From UBA2377 sp964429385 (GTDB taxonomy: Bacteria > Verrucomicrobiota > Verrucomicrobiia > Opitutales > Opitutaceae), in assembly GCA_964429385.1 (NCBI GenBank), contig CAYSBR010000015.1, forward strand, positions 1-64,000: 64,000 nucleotides of DNA, read 5' to 3'. The notes below the pieces were generated by a model. It saw only the letters and a program-made list of their open reading frames with translations. It did no database searches and had not been told where the DNA came from. Position 1 is the first letter of the stretch. Every line of letters begins with the position of its first letter. Below are positions 10,485 through 19,837 of this stretch, one piece after another. The position numbers were made by a program, and so were the translations under genes.

Positions 10485-11507
10485 ATGGATTCACTTACCC
10501 AGGCCACGCTGGGAGCCGCGGTTGCCGCCGCTGGCTGGCACCGCGCGCTTGGGCGCAAGGCGCTGCTCTGGGGCGCGGGCCTCGGCACGTTGCCGGATCT
10601 CGATGTCGTGATGTTTCCCTGGCTCGACAATGTGCAGCGGCTTGCCCTGCACCGCGGGGAATCGCATTCATTGTTTCTTATCATTCCCGCGGCTCTGCTG
10701 GTCGGTTGGCTGGTCCGGCGGGTGCATCGGGGGCTTTCCTTTGCCCGGGCGGCATTGGTCACATGGCTGGTTTTCTTCACCCATGTGATGATCGATTTTT
10801 TCACCGTTTATGGCACGCAACTGCTGGCGCCGTTTTCCCGGCACGGGTTTGGCAGCAACAATCTCTTCATCATTGATCCGCTTTACACGGTGCCCCTGCT
10901 GCTGGGCTGCGGGCTTTTTCTTTTGCGGCCTTCCGGGTTGGGCCGCCGGGCCAACGGGGCGGGCTTGCTGTTGAGCACCCTGTATGTGGTTTGGTCATTC
11001 GGAGCGCAGGCGGTTGCGCAGAGGGGATTCGAACGCGAGTTGGTCCGGCAGGGCGTGATTGTCACCGGCCGCGCGCAGACCACGCCCACGGCGCTCAATA
11101 CCGTGCTCTGGCGCCATCTCGCCCCGGTGGAGGGTGGCTTTGTGATCGGTTACCGTTCGCTGCTGGATGGCGGCGACGAAGTGAGGTTTGAATTTGTGCC
11201 GCAGCATGCGGAGTTGGCCGCTGCCTGGCGCGCGACCCGGGAGTTCGCGGTGCTCGACTGGTTTTCTCAAGGCTACTGGATCGCACAACCCGGCGCCGCG
11301 GGGGTGAAGATCATCGACCTGCGGTTCGGCGAAATCCGGACCGGGCCGACGAACTCGCCTGATGAGTGGAATCATGTCTTTGTATGGGAATTGGCATGGG
11401 ACGACAATGGGCCTGCGCTTCGGCAACTGCCGCAGGATTTTGGCAATCGCCGCGCGGCGCTCGGGGCCGTCTGGCGGCGACTGCGGGGCGACCGGACGGC
11501 GTGGTGA
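10485..11507 (+). CDS. YdjM/YbcI-family membrane-bound metal-dependent hydrolase
   Basis: Encodes 340 residues from ATG 10485. The start MDSLTQATLGAAVA is typical of this family, whereas the upstream extension is arginine/serine-rich and overlaps the terminator of the preceding gene. Conserved polar clusters DLDV near residue 40, HRGESHS near 58 and HVMIDFFTVYGTQLLAPFS near 100 sit between three to four hydrophobic segments in the N-terminal half, as expected for inner-membrane DUF457 proteins predicted to bind metal. The C-terminal half is soluble and unassigned. Substrate unknown. It lies 40 bases before a PHP-domain gene on the same strand. Confidence 0.8.
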   Translation: MDSLTQATLGAAVAAAGWHRALGRKALLWGAGLGTLPDLDVVMFPWLDNVQRLALHRGESHSLFLIIPAALLVGWLVRRVHRGLSFARAALVTWLVFFTHVMIDFFTVYGTQLLAPFSRHGFGSNNLFIIDPLYTVPLLLGCGLFLLRPSGLGRRANGAGLLLSTLYVVWSFGAQAVAQRGFERELVRQGVIVTGRAQTTPTALNTVLWRHLAPVEGGFVIGYRSLLDGGDEVRFEFVPQHAELAAAWRATREFAVLDWFSQGYWIAQPGAAGVKIIDLRFGEIRTGPTNSPDEWNHVFVWELAWDDNGPALRQLPQDFGNRRAALGAVWRRLRGDRTAW

Positions 11508-11547
11508 CAGTACTTGGGCTTGTTCCCCCTGAGCTGAGTATCTGAGG

Positions 11548-12432
11548 ATGATGGCGATGAAACTGCTCAACCCCTATGCAGGTACGAAAGGTTTGCCGTG
11601 GCTGCGCGGTAATTTGCACACGCACACCACCGCCAGTGATGGCGAGCGGCCCATCCAGGCGGTGATCCGCGATTACGCCCGCCGCGGGTATGATTTTCTG
11701 ATGGTCAGCGACCACGATATTTTGACATCGGTGGCGGACTACGCCCGCTGGGATCACTGCGGGCTTGTGCTGATTCCAGGGAATGAGGTCACGCGAAACG
11801 GCCCGCACCTGTTGCATGTGGATGCGGACCGTCTTGTGGCCCCAACGCGCAATCGTCAGCGGGTGATAGATGCCATCAATCGCGGCCGGGGGTTCGCCAT
11901 CATCAACCATCCGAACTGGCTGCATCACTTCAACCACTGCACCTTCGAGCAATTGAGCGGGTGGCAGGGGTATGTCGGCTTGGAAATCTACAACGGCACG
12001 ATCGGTCGCCTGGATGGGAGTGCGTATGCCACGGACAAATGGGACCGCTTGCTCAGCGCCGGGCGCCGGATCTGGGGCTTCGCCAATGATGACAGCCACC
12101 TGCGCCGGGATGACGTCGGCTTGGGTTGGAATCTTGTGGCGAGCGGGGCACGCACGGCGGAATCCGTGCTCACGGCGTTACGGAGCGGCGCTTTTCAAGC
12201 TTCGACAGGGATTCAGTTCGATAGCATTGAGGTGCGCGGCAATCGGATCCGGGTGAAGGCGGGTGCCGCCGACCGGATCGTGGCCATTCGCGAGGTTGGC
12301 CGGCGTTTCGCCCAGGCCGAGGGCACGAGTCTCTCGGTTACCGTGCCGCCCGATGCGAAGTATATTCGCTTCGAAGCTTATGGCCGGGGTGAGGCCATGG
12401 CGTGGACGCAGCCGTTCTTCACTGCGGCGTAG
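11548..12432 (+). CDS. PHP-domain metal-dependent phosphoesterase-like protein
   Basis: Encodes 294 residues. The N-terminal motifs NLHTHTTASDG (near 22-32), VSDHDILT (near 53-60) and the later INHPNW and NDDSH correspond to the metal-binding His/Asp sites of the polymerase-and-histidinol-phosphatase (PHP) superfamily. The single-domain architecture resembles PHP proteins found near carbohydrate genes rather than DNA polymerase X or HisK. No signal peptide is visible. The start follows a TGAGG element; ATG codons a few residues downstream are also possible. It is convergent with the heparinase-like operon. Likely a phosphoesterase or related hydrolase; the substrate cannot be read. Confidence 0.82.
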   Translation: MMAMKLLNPYAGTKGLPWLRGNLHTHTTASDGERPIQAVIRDYARRGYDFLMVSDHDILTSVADYARWDHCGLVLIPGNEVTRNGPHLLHVDADRLVAPTRNRQRVIDAINRGRGFAIINHPNWLHHFNHCTFEQLSGWQGYVGLEIYNGTIGRLDGSAYATDKWDRLLSAGRRIWGFANDDSHLRRDDVGLGWNLVASGARTAESVLTALRSGAFQASTGIQFDSIEVRGNRIRVKAGAADRIVAIREVGRRFAQAEGTSLSVTVPPDAKYIRFEAYGRGEAMAWTQPFFTAA

Positions 12433-12580
12433 GCGGGGTCTCCTTCCGCTGATCTGCTTTTTAGAGCGGTTACGGAAAAACGCAGCCGCGACAGGCAGGG
12501 TCGGACCAGCCACGGTGCTGCCGCGGCACTGGCGCGACAGCCCGATAGCTGTGGGTAGCCTATGTCATAAACTTAGGACT

Positions 12581-14908
12581 TTACGACTTCGGGCGCAGGC
12601 GGACGTGAACAGACAGGGTGCCGTGGGTGCCGCGTTGACGGAAAGTGAGTCGCGGCTGGGTCTCCGCATGATTCAAGCCGAAGCGGATCATTTCACGGCG
12701 CAGTTCGTCGGTCGCGCGCCGTTCCGGCGAGAGCAAGGGAAGTTGCTCGATGATGGCCTCCGTCCCGGCGGGTACCGTGATTTCCGCGAGACCTCGTCGG
12801 CCCTCGATGATAATCTTGCCGGCTTCCTGACGCATGGGCAGCGGTGTCGTCCAGTGGAAGATCACGCCTTCGCCACGCTCGATGCTCCAGTGGTCGGTGA
12901 TGGTCAACTCGCCCGGGGAGGGAGCATCCCAGGTGCGTTGCCACTGTTTGAACCAGCCGGACCAGCCGGCGGTGACATCCATGACCGCATGGAATGAGGT
13001 CTCATCGCCATGCCCCTCGGCGCGGATATCGGCATTGATGGGGCGGTCGGGCTGCGGCCGGGTGTCGGTTGACCACGGCGTGAGCATGTTGTGGCGTTGC
13101 GCGGTTTTGAGCTCCTCGACGACCGGGTTGGCGTAATCTGTGACGCCGAAGTCGGCGGCGAAGCTGTCGCCGGCGTATTCGAGCACGAAGCTGCCCTTGT
13201 CCTCGTGCGTGTGGCCGGCCCCGGCTTTGTTGCCCATGAGGAAGAGCTTCACGTATTCGTCTTTGTGGCGGCGCACGGAGCACATCATACCGGTGGCGGG
13301 CATGTTGACGAAGGGTTGAAGCGCGGGCCCGGCCGCGGGGATCCGCGGGGCGAGCGACATGGCAAGGAGTGAGGGCGCGGCCCCGGCGCGGGTGAGTTGT
13401 TTGTGGTAGATGGTCACCCAGTGGCTGTCCGGCATCAGGGCGGCGAGGTGGGGCAGTGCCTCGGGGAAGGCGAACATCGCATCGCAGATGGGGATGACGT
13501 CGAGGTTGTCGTCGGTGGAGTAGAGCACCTCGGCCATGAGGGCGGTGGCCCGCATGGCCGGCGGCATGAGTTCGCCGATCGACCGGTTGCGGGCGCGGGC
13601 ATAGAGATGAAGGGAAAGGAAGGCCTGTCGTGCGACCCAGGTGAAATAGGTCGGTCCCTCGACGTAGCCGCCGTCGGGCAGGAGGCAGAGGTTGAGGTTT
13701 TCGATGAGATCCCGCACCGCGAGATCGGTGTAGGGTGCGACCCGCGAGAGCGTGGGGCGGGGATAATCCTCGTGGCGCGCCGGCATGGTGCGCTCAAGCA
13801 GCAGGTAGCCGAGGATGCGCCCTGGGGCGAACCAGGCGAGCTGGTTGCAGTGGAAGATATATTCCCACCACCAGCCGCAAAAATTCAGATTGCCGATGCC
13901 CTCTTCGGCGATGCGGCGCAGGATGATCTGGCGACCGAGCGGGGTAAACCACTCGCCGCACAGGTCGAGGATCAAGGCGCATTCATACACGCAGATGGAC
14001 GGCACGAAGCTCCGCTGCTCCCAGTCGCTGCCGGGCATGAAGCAGATGAAGGAGTCGTCCCAGCGTTCGCAGTGGGCGATGCTGAGCGCAAAGCGGGCGG
14101 CGAGGCGGCAGAGCTCCTTGTCCTTGAACAGGAGGCCGGCCTGCGCGGCATTGGCGCCGTGGATGGTAATGACCTTGCCGTGGTCGCGCTCGCGCCGGAG
14201 CTGGTTGGAGTTCCAGAAATTGACGTATTGGCTGATGAGTTTTTCCGGGGGCACGCGGCGGGCATCCTCGGCGGCTTCACGAAGGGCTGCGGCCATGGGG
14301 GAATCGGCAAACCTGCGGCGTACTTCTTCCAGTTCCGTGCGATCGAGGAGCAGGCCATGGGCCGGTTCAAACGCGGGCTCGAACTCCGGTGGTTGCAGGT
14401 AATTTTCCCAGCGGTCGTCGTAACCCGACCATTGCGCAAGGTGGGCCGGCAGCCGCTCCGTGCTTTGCAGGGCCATCCAGTAGATCCAGGCGTTGCCGGA
14501 GCGGCCGGAGGGGAAGCGGGCCTCGATCGTGAGCGCGGTGATCCGTCGGGCCCCGGCGAGGGGGAGCCATTCTTCACGCTTGGTTGCCCCGTAGGGTTCG
14601 CCGTGGCGCTCGCGCGGCCCGGCATCCGTCTCCGCCCGCAGCGTGCAAGTGCCGCCTTCGGGCATCGATGTGTTGACGATGAGCCGGTCATAGCCGGAGC
14701 AATCGAGGTCGAGCGTGCGCTGGAAGCGGACCACGAATCCATCCTCCGCGGGGCGTTGCCACGTCCACTGGACCCACGCCCAGTTTTGCCAGACTTTGAA
14801 GCCGGTGACGCCTTCGGCGGTGACGGCCCAATGTTTGAGACCGCTCAGTTGTGGATCGTGGAAGGCCTCGAAGACGGCCTCCGCACTGTTGATGGGGGTG
14901 AGACGCAT
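12581..14908 (-). CDS. heparinase II/III-like protein, copy A
   Basis: Encodes 775 residues. It opens MRLTPINSAEAVFE and shows an N-terminal beta-rich region (1-150), a central helical toroid region (about 190-500) with PDGGYVEGPTY near 412, and a heparinase II/III C-terminal beta-sandwich with GHTHEDKGSFVLEYAG near 567. In the family the Tyr/Glu of the GGYxEGP element and the His of the HxHxDKGS element lie in the lyase active site that cleaves uronate-containing polysaccharides by beta-elimination. No signal peptide or lipobox is visible, unusual for such enzymes. It is the last gene of a three-gene unit and is paralogous to copy B at 15661-17988 over its whole length. Substrate unknown. 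Confidence 0.85.
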   Translation of the reverse strand: MRLTPINSAEAVFEAFHDPQLSGLKHWAVTAEGVTGFKVWQNWAWVQWTWQRPAEDGFVVRFQRTLDLDCSGYDRLIVNTSMPEGGTCTLRAETDAGPRERHGEPYGATKREEWLPLAGARRITALTIEARFPSGRSGNAWIYWMALQSTERLPAHLAQWSGYDDRWENYLQPPEFEPAFEPAHGLLLDRTELEEVRRRFADSPMAAALREAAEDARRVPPEKLISQYVNFWNSNQLRRERDHGKVITIHGANAAQAGLLFKDKELCRLAARFALSIAHCERWDDSFICFMPGSDWEQRSFVPSICVYECALILDLCGEWFTPLGRQIILRRIAEEGIGNLNFCGWWWEYIFHCNQLAWFAPGRILGYLLLERTMPARHEDYPRPTLSRVAPYTDLAVRDLIENLNLCLLPDGGYVEGPTYFTWVARQAFLSLHLYARARNRSIGELMPPAMRATALMAEVLYSTDDNLDVIPICDAMFAFPEALPHLAALMPDSHWVTIYHKQLTRAGAAPSLLAMSLAPRIPAAGPALQPFVNMPATGMMCSVRRHKDEYVKLFLMGNKAGAGHTHEDKGSFVLEYAGDSFAADFGVTDYANPVVEELKTAQRHNMLTPWSTDTRPQPDRPINADIRAEGHGDETSFHAVMDVTAGWSGWFKQWQRTWDAPSPGELTITDHWSIERGEGVIFHWTTPLPMRQEAGKIIIEGRRGLAEITVPAGTEAIIEQLPLLSPERRATDELRREMIRFGLNHAETQPRLTFRQRGTHGTLSVHVRLRPKS

Positions 14909-14918
14909 GGGAAAGTGT

Positions 14919-15653
14919 TCAGGGCGTGTGCAGGTCGAGACTCACCTCGGGGCGAAGTTGCAGGCCCAGCAGTTGCCGGCGCAGGGGCGTGGCGTTGGCG
15001 ATCAGTTTTTCACAGCGATGGCCGGTGAAGTAGCCGGCCTGCTTCATCCACCAGGGGACGAAGGTCAGGAAGATGACCGGCCGCGGCGGGCGGTGGGAGG
15101 CGTGAAGCCCGGCGCGATGCAAGGTGGCGGCGCCGAAGGCGAGCACGTCGCCGGGGCCGGCGGTGAAGTCGATCTTGTGCGGGTAGAACTCCTCGCCTTT
15201 GTAGATATCGAGATGGCTTTCGGGGATGACGCCAGTCGGGCCGCCATCCGCGGCGACATGGTCGAGAAAGATGGCCAGTTTGAGAAACTGGTTGGGGCAG
15301 TGCCGGCCGATGCTCATCTTGTCGCGATGCCAGGCCATCGTGCCCTGGTTGGGTTTTGAGACGAGGATCTCGTTGGAGTAGATCTGGGCGTCCTCACCTA
15401 CGATCTCGAGCACGCCGGCAAGGAGACCCGGGTGATCGAGCAGGTCGGAGAAGGCCTCGTCAAATTCGATGACATTGGGGTAGTAGGTCTGGAAGGGTTT
15501 GTCCCATTCCGGGGTGACTTCGCGTTGCAGGCGGGCGAACGCTTCGCGGATGCGGGCGAGGTGTTCGGGTGAAATGAGGCCGCGCTGGACGTAATAGCCA
15601 TAGCGCTCGGTTTGTTCAGAGCAGGTGAGGCGGGGCTGTCCGATGGGGGGCAT
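14919..15653 (-). CDS. phytanoyl-CoA dioxygenase (PhyH)-family Fe(II)/2-oxoglutarate oxygenase
   Basis: Encodes 244 residues. The facial triad is visible as H109-R-D111 in MAWHRDKMS and the distal His179 in TLHRAG, with an Arg about twelve residues later that would hold 2-oxoglutarate, the standard PhyH arrangement in a double-stranded beta-helix. Such enzymes hydroxylate small molecules. It lies 10 bases upstream of heparinase copy A and 7 bases downstream of copy B, so the three genes are almost certainly co-transcribed. The context suggests a role on a sugar, uronate or sugar-linked product, but this is inference. No signal peptide is seen, so a cytoplasmic location is likely. Confidence 0.85.
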   Translation of the reverse strand: MPPIGQPRLTCSEQTERYGYYVQRGLISPEHLARIREAFARLQREVTPEWDKPFQTYYPNVIEFDEAFSDLLDHPGLLAGVLEIVGEDAQIYSNEILVSKPNQGTMAWHRDKMSIGRHCPNQFLKLAIFLDHVAADGGPTGVIPESHLDIYKGEEFYPHKIDFTAGPGDVLAFGAATLHRAGLHASHRPPRPVIFLTFVPWWMKQAGYFTGHRCEKLIANATPLRRQLLGLQLRPEVSLDLHTP

Positions 15654-15660
15654 GATGGCT

Positions 15661-17988
15661 TCAGGATTTCAGGGTAAGGGTGACCCGGACCTGCAACCGA
15701 CCTTGGCGTCCGGACTGGCGCAGCGTGAGACGGGGTTGGGTCTCGGCATGAGCCCAGGCGTATTGGATCATCTCATGGCGTTGTTCATCGGTGGCGCGCC
15801 GGCGGGGATCCATGAGCGGCAGGTGTTCGATGCGGGCTTCCACGTCCTCCGGGATTTCCAGGACGGCCAGGGCCCGCCGGCCTTCGATAATCACGCGATT
15901 CCCCTCCAGGCGGAGGGGCAGGCGCGTGGTCCAATGAAAAACAGCGCCTTGGCCGCGGGCCACGGCCCAGTCATCGGTGATGATGAGTGTGTCAGGGGAG
16001 GGCGATTCCCAGCGGCGATGCCAATGCTCGAACCAGCCTTCCCAGCCGGGAGAGCAATCCATCTCCGCCTCGAAGCGGACCTCATCACCTGTGCCGCGCG
16101 GTTTCACATCCGCGCGGATTGGGTTCTGCGGACGCGGGCGTTCGTCGTCGCTCCACGGCGTAAGCATATTGTGCCGCTGGCATTGCTTGAGCAGGTCGCA
16201 GACGGGATTGCTGTAATCCAGCACGCCGAAATCAAAGGCGAAGCTGTCGCCCGCACATTCGAGGACGAAGCTGCCTTTGTCCTCATGCTGATGGTCGCCG
16301 CCGGCTTTGTTGCCGAGGATGAACAACTTCACCCATTCGGAGCCGAGCCGGCGGTGGGAGGCCATGTAACCGAGATCGGGCAGGGAGGCGAAGGCGGATA
16401 GCTCGGGGCCTGCGGCAGGGATTTCGCGGTCGAGGCGCAGTGCCATGAGCATGGGGGCGACGCCGGCACGTTGAAGGGATTTGCGATAGAGCGTCACCCA
16501 GTGGGATTGCGGCATGAGCCAGGCGAGGAAGGTGAGGCCCTCGCCGAAGGCGATGACGGCATCGCCGGTGAGCAACACGTCCTGCCCGTCATCGGTGGAG
16601 TAAAGCACCTCGGCAAGACGCTCGGTCTTGAAGAGCGAGGGGGGCACGAGCCGGCGCGCATCCTGCCCGCGCCCGCGGGCATAGAGCAGGGCGGAGAACA
16701 CCGCCTGTCGGGCGACCCAGGTGAAGTAGGTGGGGCCCTCGACGTAGCCGCCGTCGGGCAGCAGGGCGTGGTCGAGATTGTCCTGCAGGTTGGCCCAGGC
16801 GATGTCGGTGTGCGGTGCGACGCGGGAGGGCGGGCGGGGGAAATTCTCATGGCGCGCCGGCATCGCTTGCTCAAGGATGAGCAGGCCGTAGAGCCGGGCG
16901 GGGGTGATCCAGGCGAGCTGGTTGGTGTGATACATGTATTCCCACCACCAGGAGGCGTGACACATCGCGCCATGGGCCTCGGTGGCGATGCGGCGGAGGA
17001 TGAGGTCGCGGCCGAGGGGGGTGAACCACTCGCCGCAGAGATCAAGGATGATGGCGCAGTCATGCACGGCGATGGCCTGCAGGAAGCCGCGCTGGTCCCA
17101 GTTGGCGCCGCGCATCCAGGCGAAGAAGACATCCTCCCAGCGGTCGCAGTGTGCGAGACTCAACGCGAAGCGGGCGGCGAGCCGGCAGAGTTCCTTGTCC
17201 TTGAACAGCACGCCGGCCTGCGCGGCAAAAGGGCCGTTCATGGTGAGCATCCGGCCCATCTCGCGCTCGCGGCGAAAGCCGTTGTAGTTCCAGAAATTGA
17301 TGTTCTCGCCAATCAGGCTTTCCGGACGCATGCGCCGCGCGGCTTCGCCGACCGCGCGCAGTTCACGCGTGGCCGTGGAGGCCGCGAACTCGCGCCGCAC
17401 TGCCTCGAGTTCCTCCGTATTGAGCATCAAGCCGTGAGTGGGATTGAAGGTGGGCTCGAACTCCGGTGGCTGGAGGTACTTTTCCCAGCGTTCGTCATAC
17501 CCGGCCCATTGGGCGAGGTGGTGGGGCAGGCGTGCCGTGCTTTGCAGTCCAAACCAGAGGAGCCAGCCGGACCCGGCGGCGGAGTGCGGGGTGCTGATTT
17601 CGATGGTGAGGGCCAGGATCTGGCGGGCTCCGTCCAGCGGTAGCCACTCCTCATGACGGGTGGGGCCGCAAGGTGTGCCGGTGCGCCGGCGCGGCCCGGC
17701 ATCCGTTTCGGCGGAAAGAGTGATGATGCTGTCTTCCGGCAGATTGATGGCCACGATCAGCCGGTCGTAGGCCGAGCAATCCAATTGCTCGTAGCGGCGG
17801 TGCATCCGGAGCACGCGGCCATCCGGAGCGGGGCGCTCCCAGTTGATAACGACGAAAGCCCAGTTTTGGCTCAGTCTGTGGCCGAGCGCGTCCGGGGCGT
17901 CCACGGTCCAGAGGCTGAGTTCGCTGATCCGCTCGTCAAAGAACGGTTCAAAAACCGCTTCAGCGCTGTTGATGGGGGTAATCCGCAT
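15661..17988 (-). CDS. heparinase II/III-like protein, copy B
   Basis: Encodes 775 residues from the ATG at 17988. An upstream ATG at 18027 exists, but the internal start gives MRITPINSAEAVFE, which aligns exactly with copy A and gives the same length. Shared landmarks include AETDAGPR, WLPL.GARQI, YLQPPEFEP, AAQAGVLFKDKELCRLAARFAL, GEWFTPLGR, PDGGYVEGPTYFTWVARQA (near 414) and HEDKGSFVLE (near 566). One visible difference is DHQHEDKG where copy A has GHTHEDKG, so the first His shifts position. No signal peptide. It is the promoter-proximal gene of the cassette and probably arose with copy A by tandem duplication around the PhyH gene. Confidence 0.85.
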   Translation of the reverse strand: MRITPINSAEAVFEPFFDERISELSLWTVDAPDALGHRLSQNWAFVVINWERPAPDGRVLRMHRRYEQLDCSAYDRLIVAINLPEDSIITLSAETDAGPRRRTGTPCGPTRHEEWLPLDGARQILALTIEISTPHSAAGSGWLLWFGLQSTARLPHHLAQWAGYDERWEKYLQPPEFEPTFNPTHGLMLNTEELEAVRREFAASTATRELRAVGEAARRMRPESLIGENINFWNYNGFRREREMGRMLTMNGPFAAQAGVLFKDKELCRLAARFALSLAHCDRWEDVFFAWMRGANWDQRGFLQAIAVHDCAIILDLCGEWFTPLGRDLILRRIATEAHGAMCHASWWWEYMYHTNQLAWITPARLYGLLILEQAMPARHENFPRPPSRVAPHTDIAWANLQDNLDHALLPDGGYVEGPTYFTWVARQAVFSALLYARGRGQDARRLVPPSLFKTERLAEVLYSTDDGQDVLLTGDAVIAFGEGLTFLAWLMPQSHWVTLYRKSLQRAGVAPMLMALRLDREIPAAGPELSAFASLPDLGYMASHRRLGSEWVKLFILGNKAGGDHQHEDKGSFVLECAGDSFAFDFGVLDYSNPVCDLLKQCQRHNMLTPWSDDERPRPQNPIRADVKPRGTGDEVRFEAEMDCSPGWEGWFEHWHRRWESPSPDTLIITDDWAVARGQGAVFHWTTRLPLRLEGNRVIIEGRRALAVLEIPEDVEARIEHLPLMDPRRRATDEQRHEMIQYAWAHAETQPRLTLRQSGRQGRLQVRVTLTLKS

Positions 17989-18135
17989 GACGGGGCGGCA
18001 GCAGAGACGAACCGCCCGGGGCTGCACAAGCCCGGAGCAATGAAAAATTCACCCGACAGATCCCATGCCATCTTTGCGGCACCGGCTTAATAAAAATGAA
18101 TCGCCGCCGGGCGGCCGGTGATTTTGCGTGAGGAA

Positions 18136-19398
18136 ATGCCCGACGATTCCGCCGCCACGCCTCCTGCCAGGGCCCCCGCTTGGGCTGAAGAAACCGAACC
18201 CTTGCCCAGGGCGCAGTGGGCCCGGCCGTGGGCACAGCTGAAATTCGTTTCCTTTCAGCCGGCGATTTTTCCGCGGATGCTGGGCGAAGTGTCGTCCGAT
18301 GCCCGGCCGGGTGATCTTGTTGCGGTGTATGACAAGTTTGGCCACCGCGTGGGTATCGGGCTCTACAATCCGCGGGCCAAGATGCCTTTGCGGGTGGTTG
18401 CGCATACGGCGGAGCCACTGGGGGAGGACTACTTTGCGGCGGCCATCCACCGGGCCGTCGCCCTGCGTCGGGAACTGGGGCAGCTGGATACCGTCACTGA
18501 CGCCTGGCGCGTCATCAACTCCGACGGCGACGGTCTGAGCGGGCTGACCATTGATCGCTACGCGGATACGCTCTATTGCGATGTCTATTCGCTGGGCATG
18601 TTTCAGCGCCTGCCGGGGTGGCTGCCGCAGTTGCACGCCTTGTGTGGCACGCGGCACGTGCGTGTGCATGTGGATCACGACCTCGGCAGTCTTGAGGGGA
18701 TCAAACCTTCGCAGATGAAGGAACTCACGGCTTCGGCCCCGGCCAAGGTGCGTATCCGCGAGCACGGCGTGAAATATGAGGTGGATTTCGCCGAAGGGCA
18801 TAAGACCGGGTTTTTCTGCGACCAGCGCGAAAACCGGAAGCGCTTTGGCTCCTTGGTCAAGGGGCTGCGGGTGCTCGACCTGTGCAGTTACACCGGCGGG
18901 TTCTCGATCCATGCCGTGCTTGGCGGTGCGACGGAGGTCACGGCCGTTGATCTTGACGAGAAAGTGATCGCGCAGGGCCGCCGCAACGCGAATCTCAACC
19001 AGATCCCGCCCAACCGGCTCAGGTGGGTGCATGCCGATGCCTTTGCCTACGCGAAGCAGATGCAGAAGAACGGGGAGCAGTTCGACGCCGTGCTCTGCGA
19101 CCCGCCGAAGTTTGTCATGACGCGCGATCCCGAGTTTGCCGCCGAGGGCATGCGCAAATACGCCGACCTGAACACGCTGGCCGCCAGCCTCGTGAAGCCC
19201 GGCGGTCTGTTGGTCACCTGCTCGTGCTCGGGACTTGTCTCACTGGAGGACTTTGAGGGTTGCGTGATCAAGGGCGTCCACCGCCTCAACCGCCGCCTGC
19301 AACTCTTCGACCGCACCGGCCCCGGCGCGGACCACCCCGTGTATTCCAACTGTCTCGAAAGCCGTTACCTCAAGGTGCTCTGGGCGCGGGTGGTGTGA
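18136..19398 (+). CDS. class I SAM-dependent rRNA methyltransferase, RlmI-like
   Basis: Encodes 420 residues from ATG 18136; a GTG at 18118 would add six residues, and neither start has a good ribosome binding site. The N-terminal third is a PUA/EEHEAD-type region (VGIGLYNPRAKMPLRV), followed by a Rossmann methyltransferase domain with the SAM motif LDLCSYTGGFSIHA, the acidic VDLDEKV, the CDPPKFV motif and the TCSCSG segment that supplies the catalytic cysteine. This is the architecture of RlmI, which methylates a cytosine at C5 in 23S rRNA. Length is close to RlmI. The exact target base is inferred from the family. It is divergent from the heparinase cassette. Confidence 0.88.
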   Translation: MPDDSAATPPARAPAWAEETEPLPRAQWARPWAQLKFVSFQPAIFPRMLGEVSSDARPGDLVAVYDKFGHRVGIGLYNPRAKMPLRVVAHTAEPLGEDYFAAAIHRAVALRRELGQLDTVTDAWRVINSDGDGLSGLTIDRYADTLYCDVYSLGMFQRLPGWLPQLHALCGTRHVRVHVDHDLGSLEGIKPSQMKELTASAPAKVRIREHGVKYEVDFAEGHKTGFFCDQRENRKRFGSLVKGLRVLDLCSYTGGFSIHAVLGGATEVTAVDLDEKVIAQGRRNANLNQIPPNRLRWVHADAFAYAKQMQKNGEQFDAVLCDPPKFVMTRDPEFAAEGMRKYADLNTLAASLVKPGGLLVTCSCSGLVSLEDFEGCVIKGVHRLNRRLQLFDRTGPGADHPVYSNCLESRYLKVLWARVV

Positions 19399-19435
19399 GA
19401 CTGTGTGTGTGATGGAGGGGGGTTGCGCGGTGTTC

Positions 19436-19837
19436 TCATCGCCCGGCGGTGATCACAAGTTTTCGAGTTCGCTGAGTAATGACTTCCATGTCGAGCATCG
19501 TGCCGTCGCGCTGTGCGATGAGCAACCGCCCCAGTTCGCTGTCAGGGCCGATGCGGGCGTCCATGCCCGCAAGAGGGCGACCGTTGATTTTCACGACTTC
19601 ATCATTTGGCTGGAGCCCGGACTTATGGGCGGAAGTCTTCTCAATAACCTCGCCAATGAAGGCGCGGAGAATTTTGTTGGAGTCACGCGCGACCACAATC
19701 TTGAGTTCGAAGCCGAAGCTGTTGATCGGGTCATCCTTCACTATCATAGGTTCCAATCGGACGAGATCCTCCTCAGCGACTGCGGAGGTGAGCGGTAGAA
19801 GCAGCATGAAGCCGAGGGCAATCTGCAGAGTTTTCAT
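19436..19837 (-). CDS. small exported PDZ-domain protein
   Basis: Encodes 133 residues from ATG 19837; the longer frame to 19909 adds residues before a clean signal peptide, MKTLQIALGFMLLLPLTSAVAEE, so the internal start is preferred. The mature part is a single PDZ-like domain with a GEVIEKTSAHKSGLQPNDEVVKINGRPL core, the usual peptide-binding signature GLxxxDxIxxxNG. No protease domain is attached. It is probably a periplasmic adaptor or regulator; partners unknown. It sits between the methyltransferase and the SIMPL protein gene, about 195 bases from the latter. Confidence 0.75.
   Translation of the reverse strand: MKTLQIALGFMLLLPLTSAVAEEDLVRLEPMIVKDDPINSFGFELKIVVARDSNKILRAFIGEVIEKTSAHKSGLQPNDEVVKINGRPLAGMDARIGPDSELGRLLIAQRDGTMLDMEVITQRTRKLVITAGR

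Noticed and set aside
9071..10804. 577-codon minus-strand frame opposite the phosphorylase gene
   Set aside because: It reads through the terminator and its sequence is low-complexity His/Arg/Gly typical of antisense frames.
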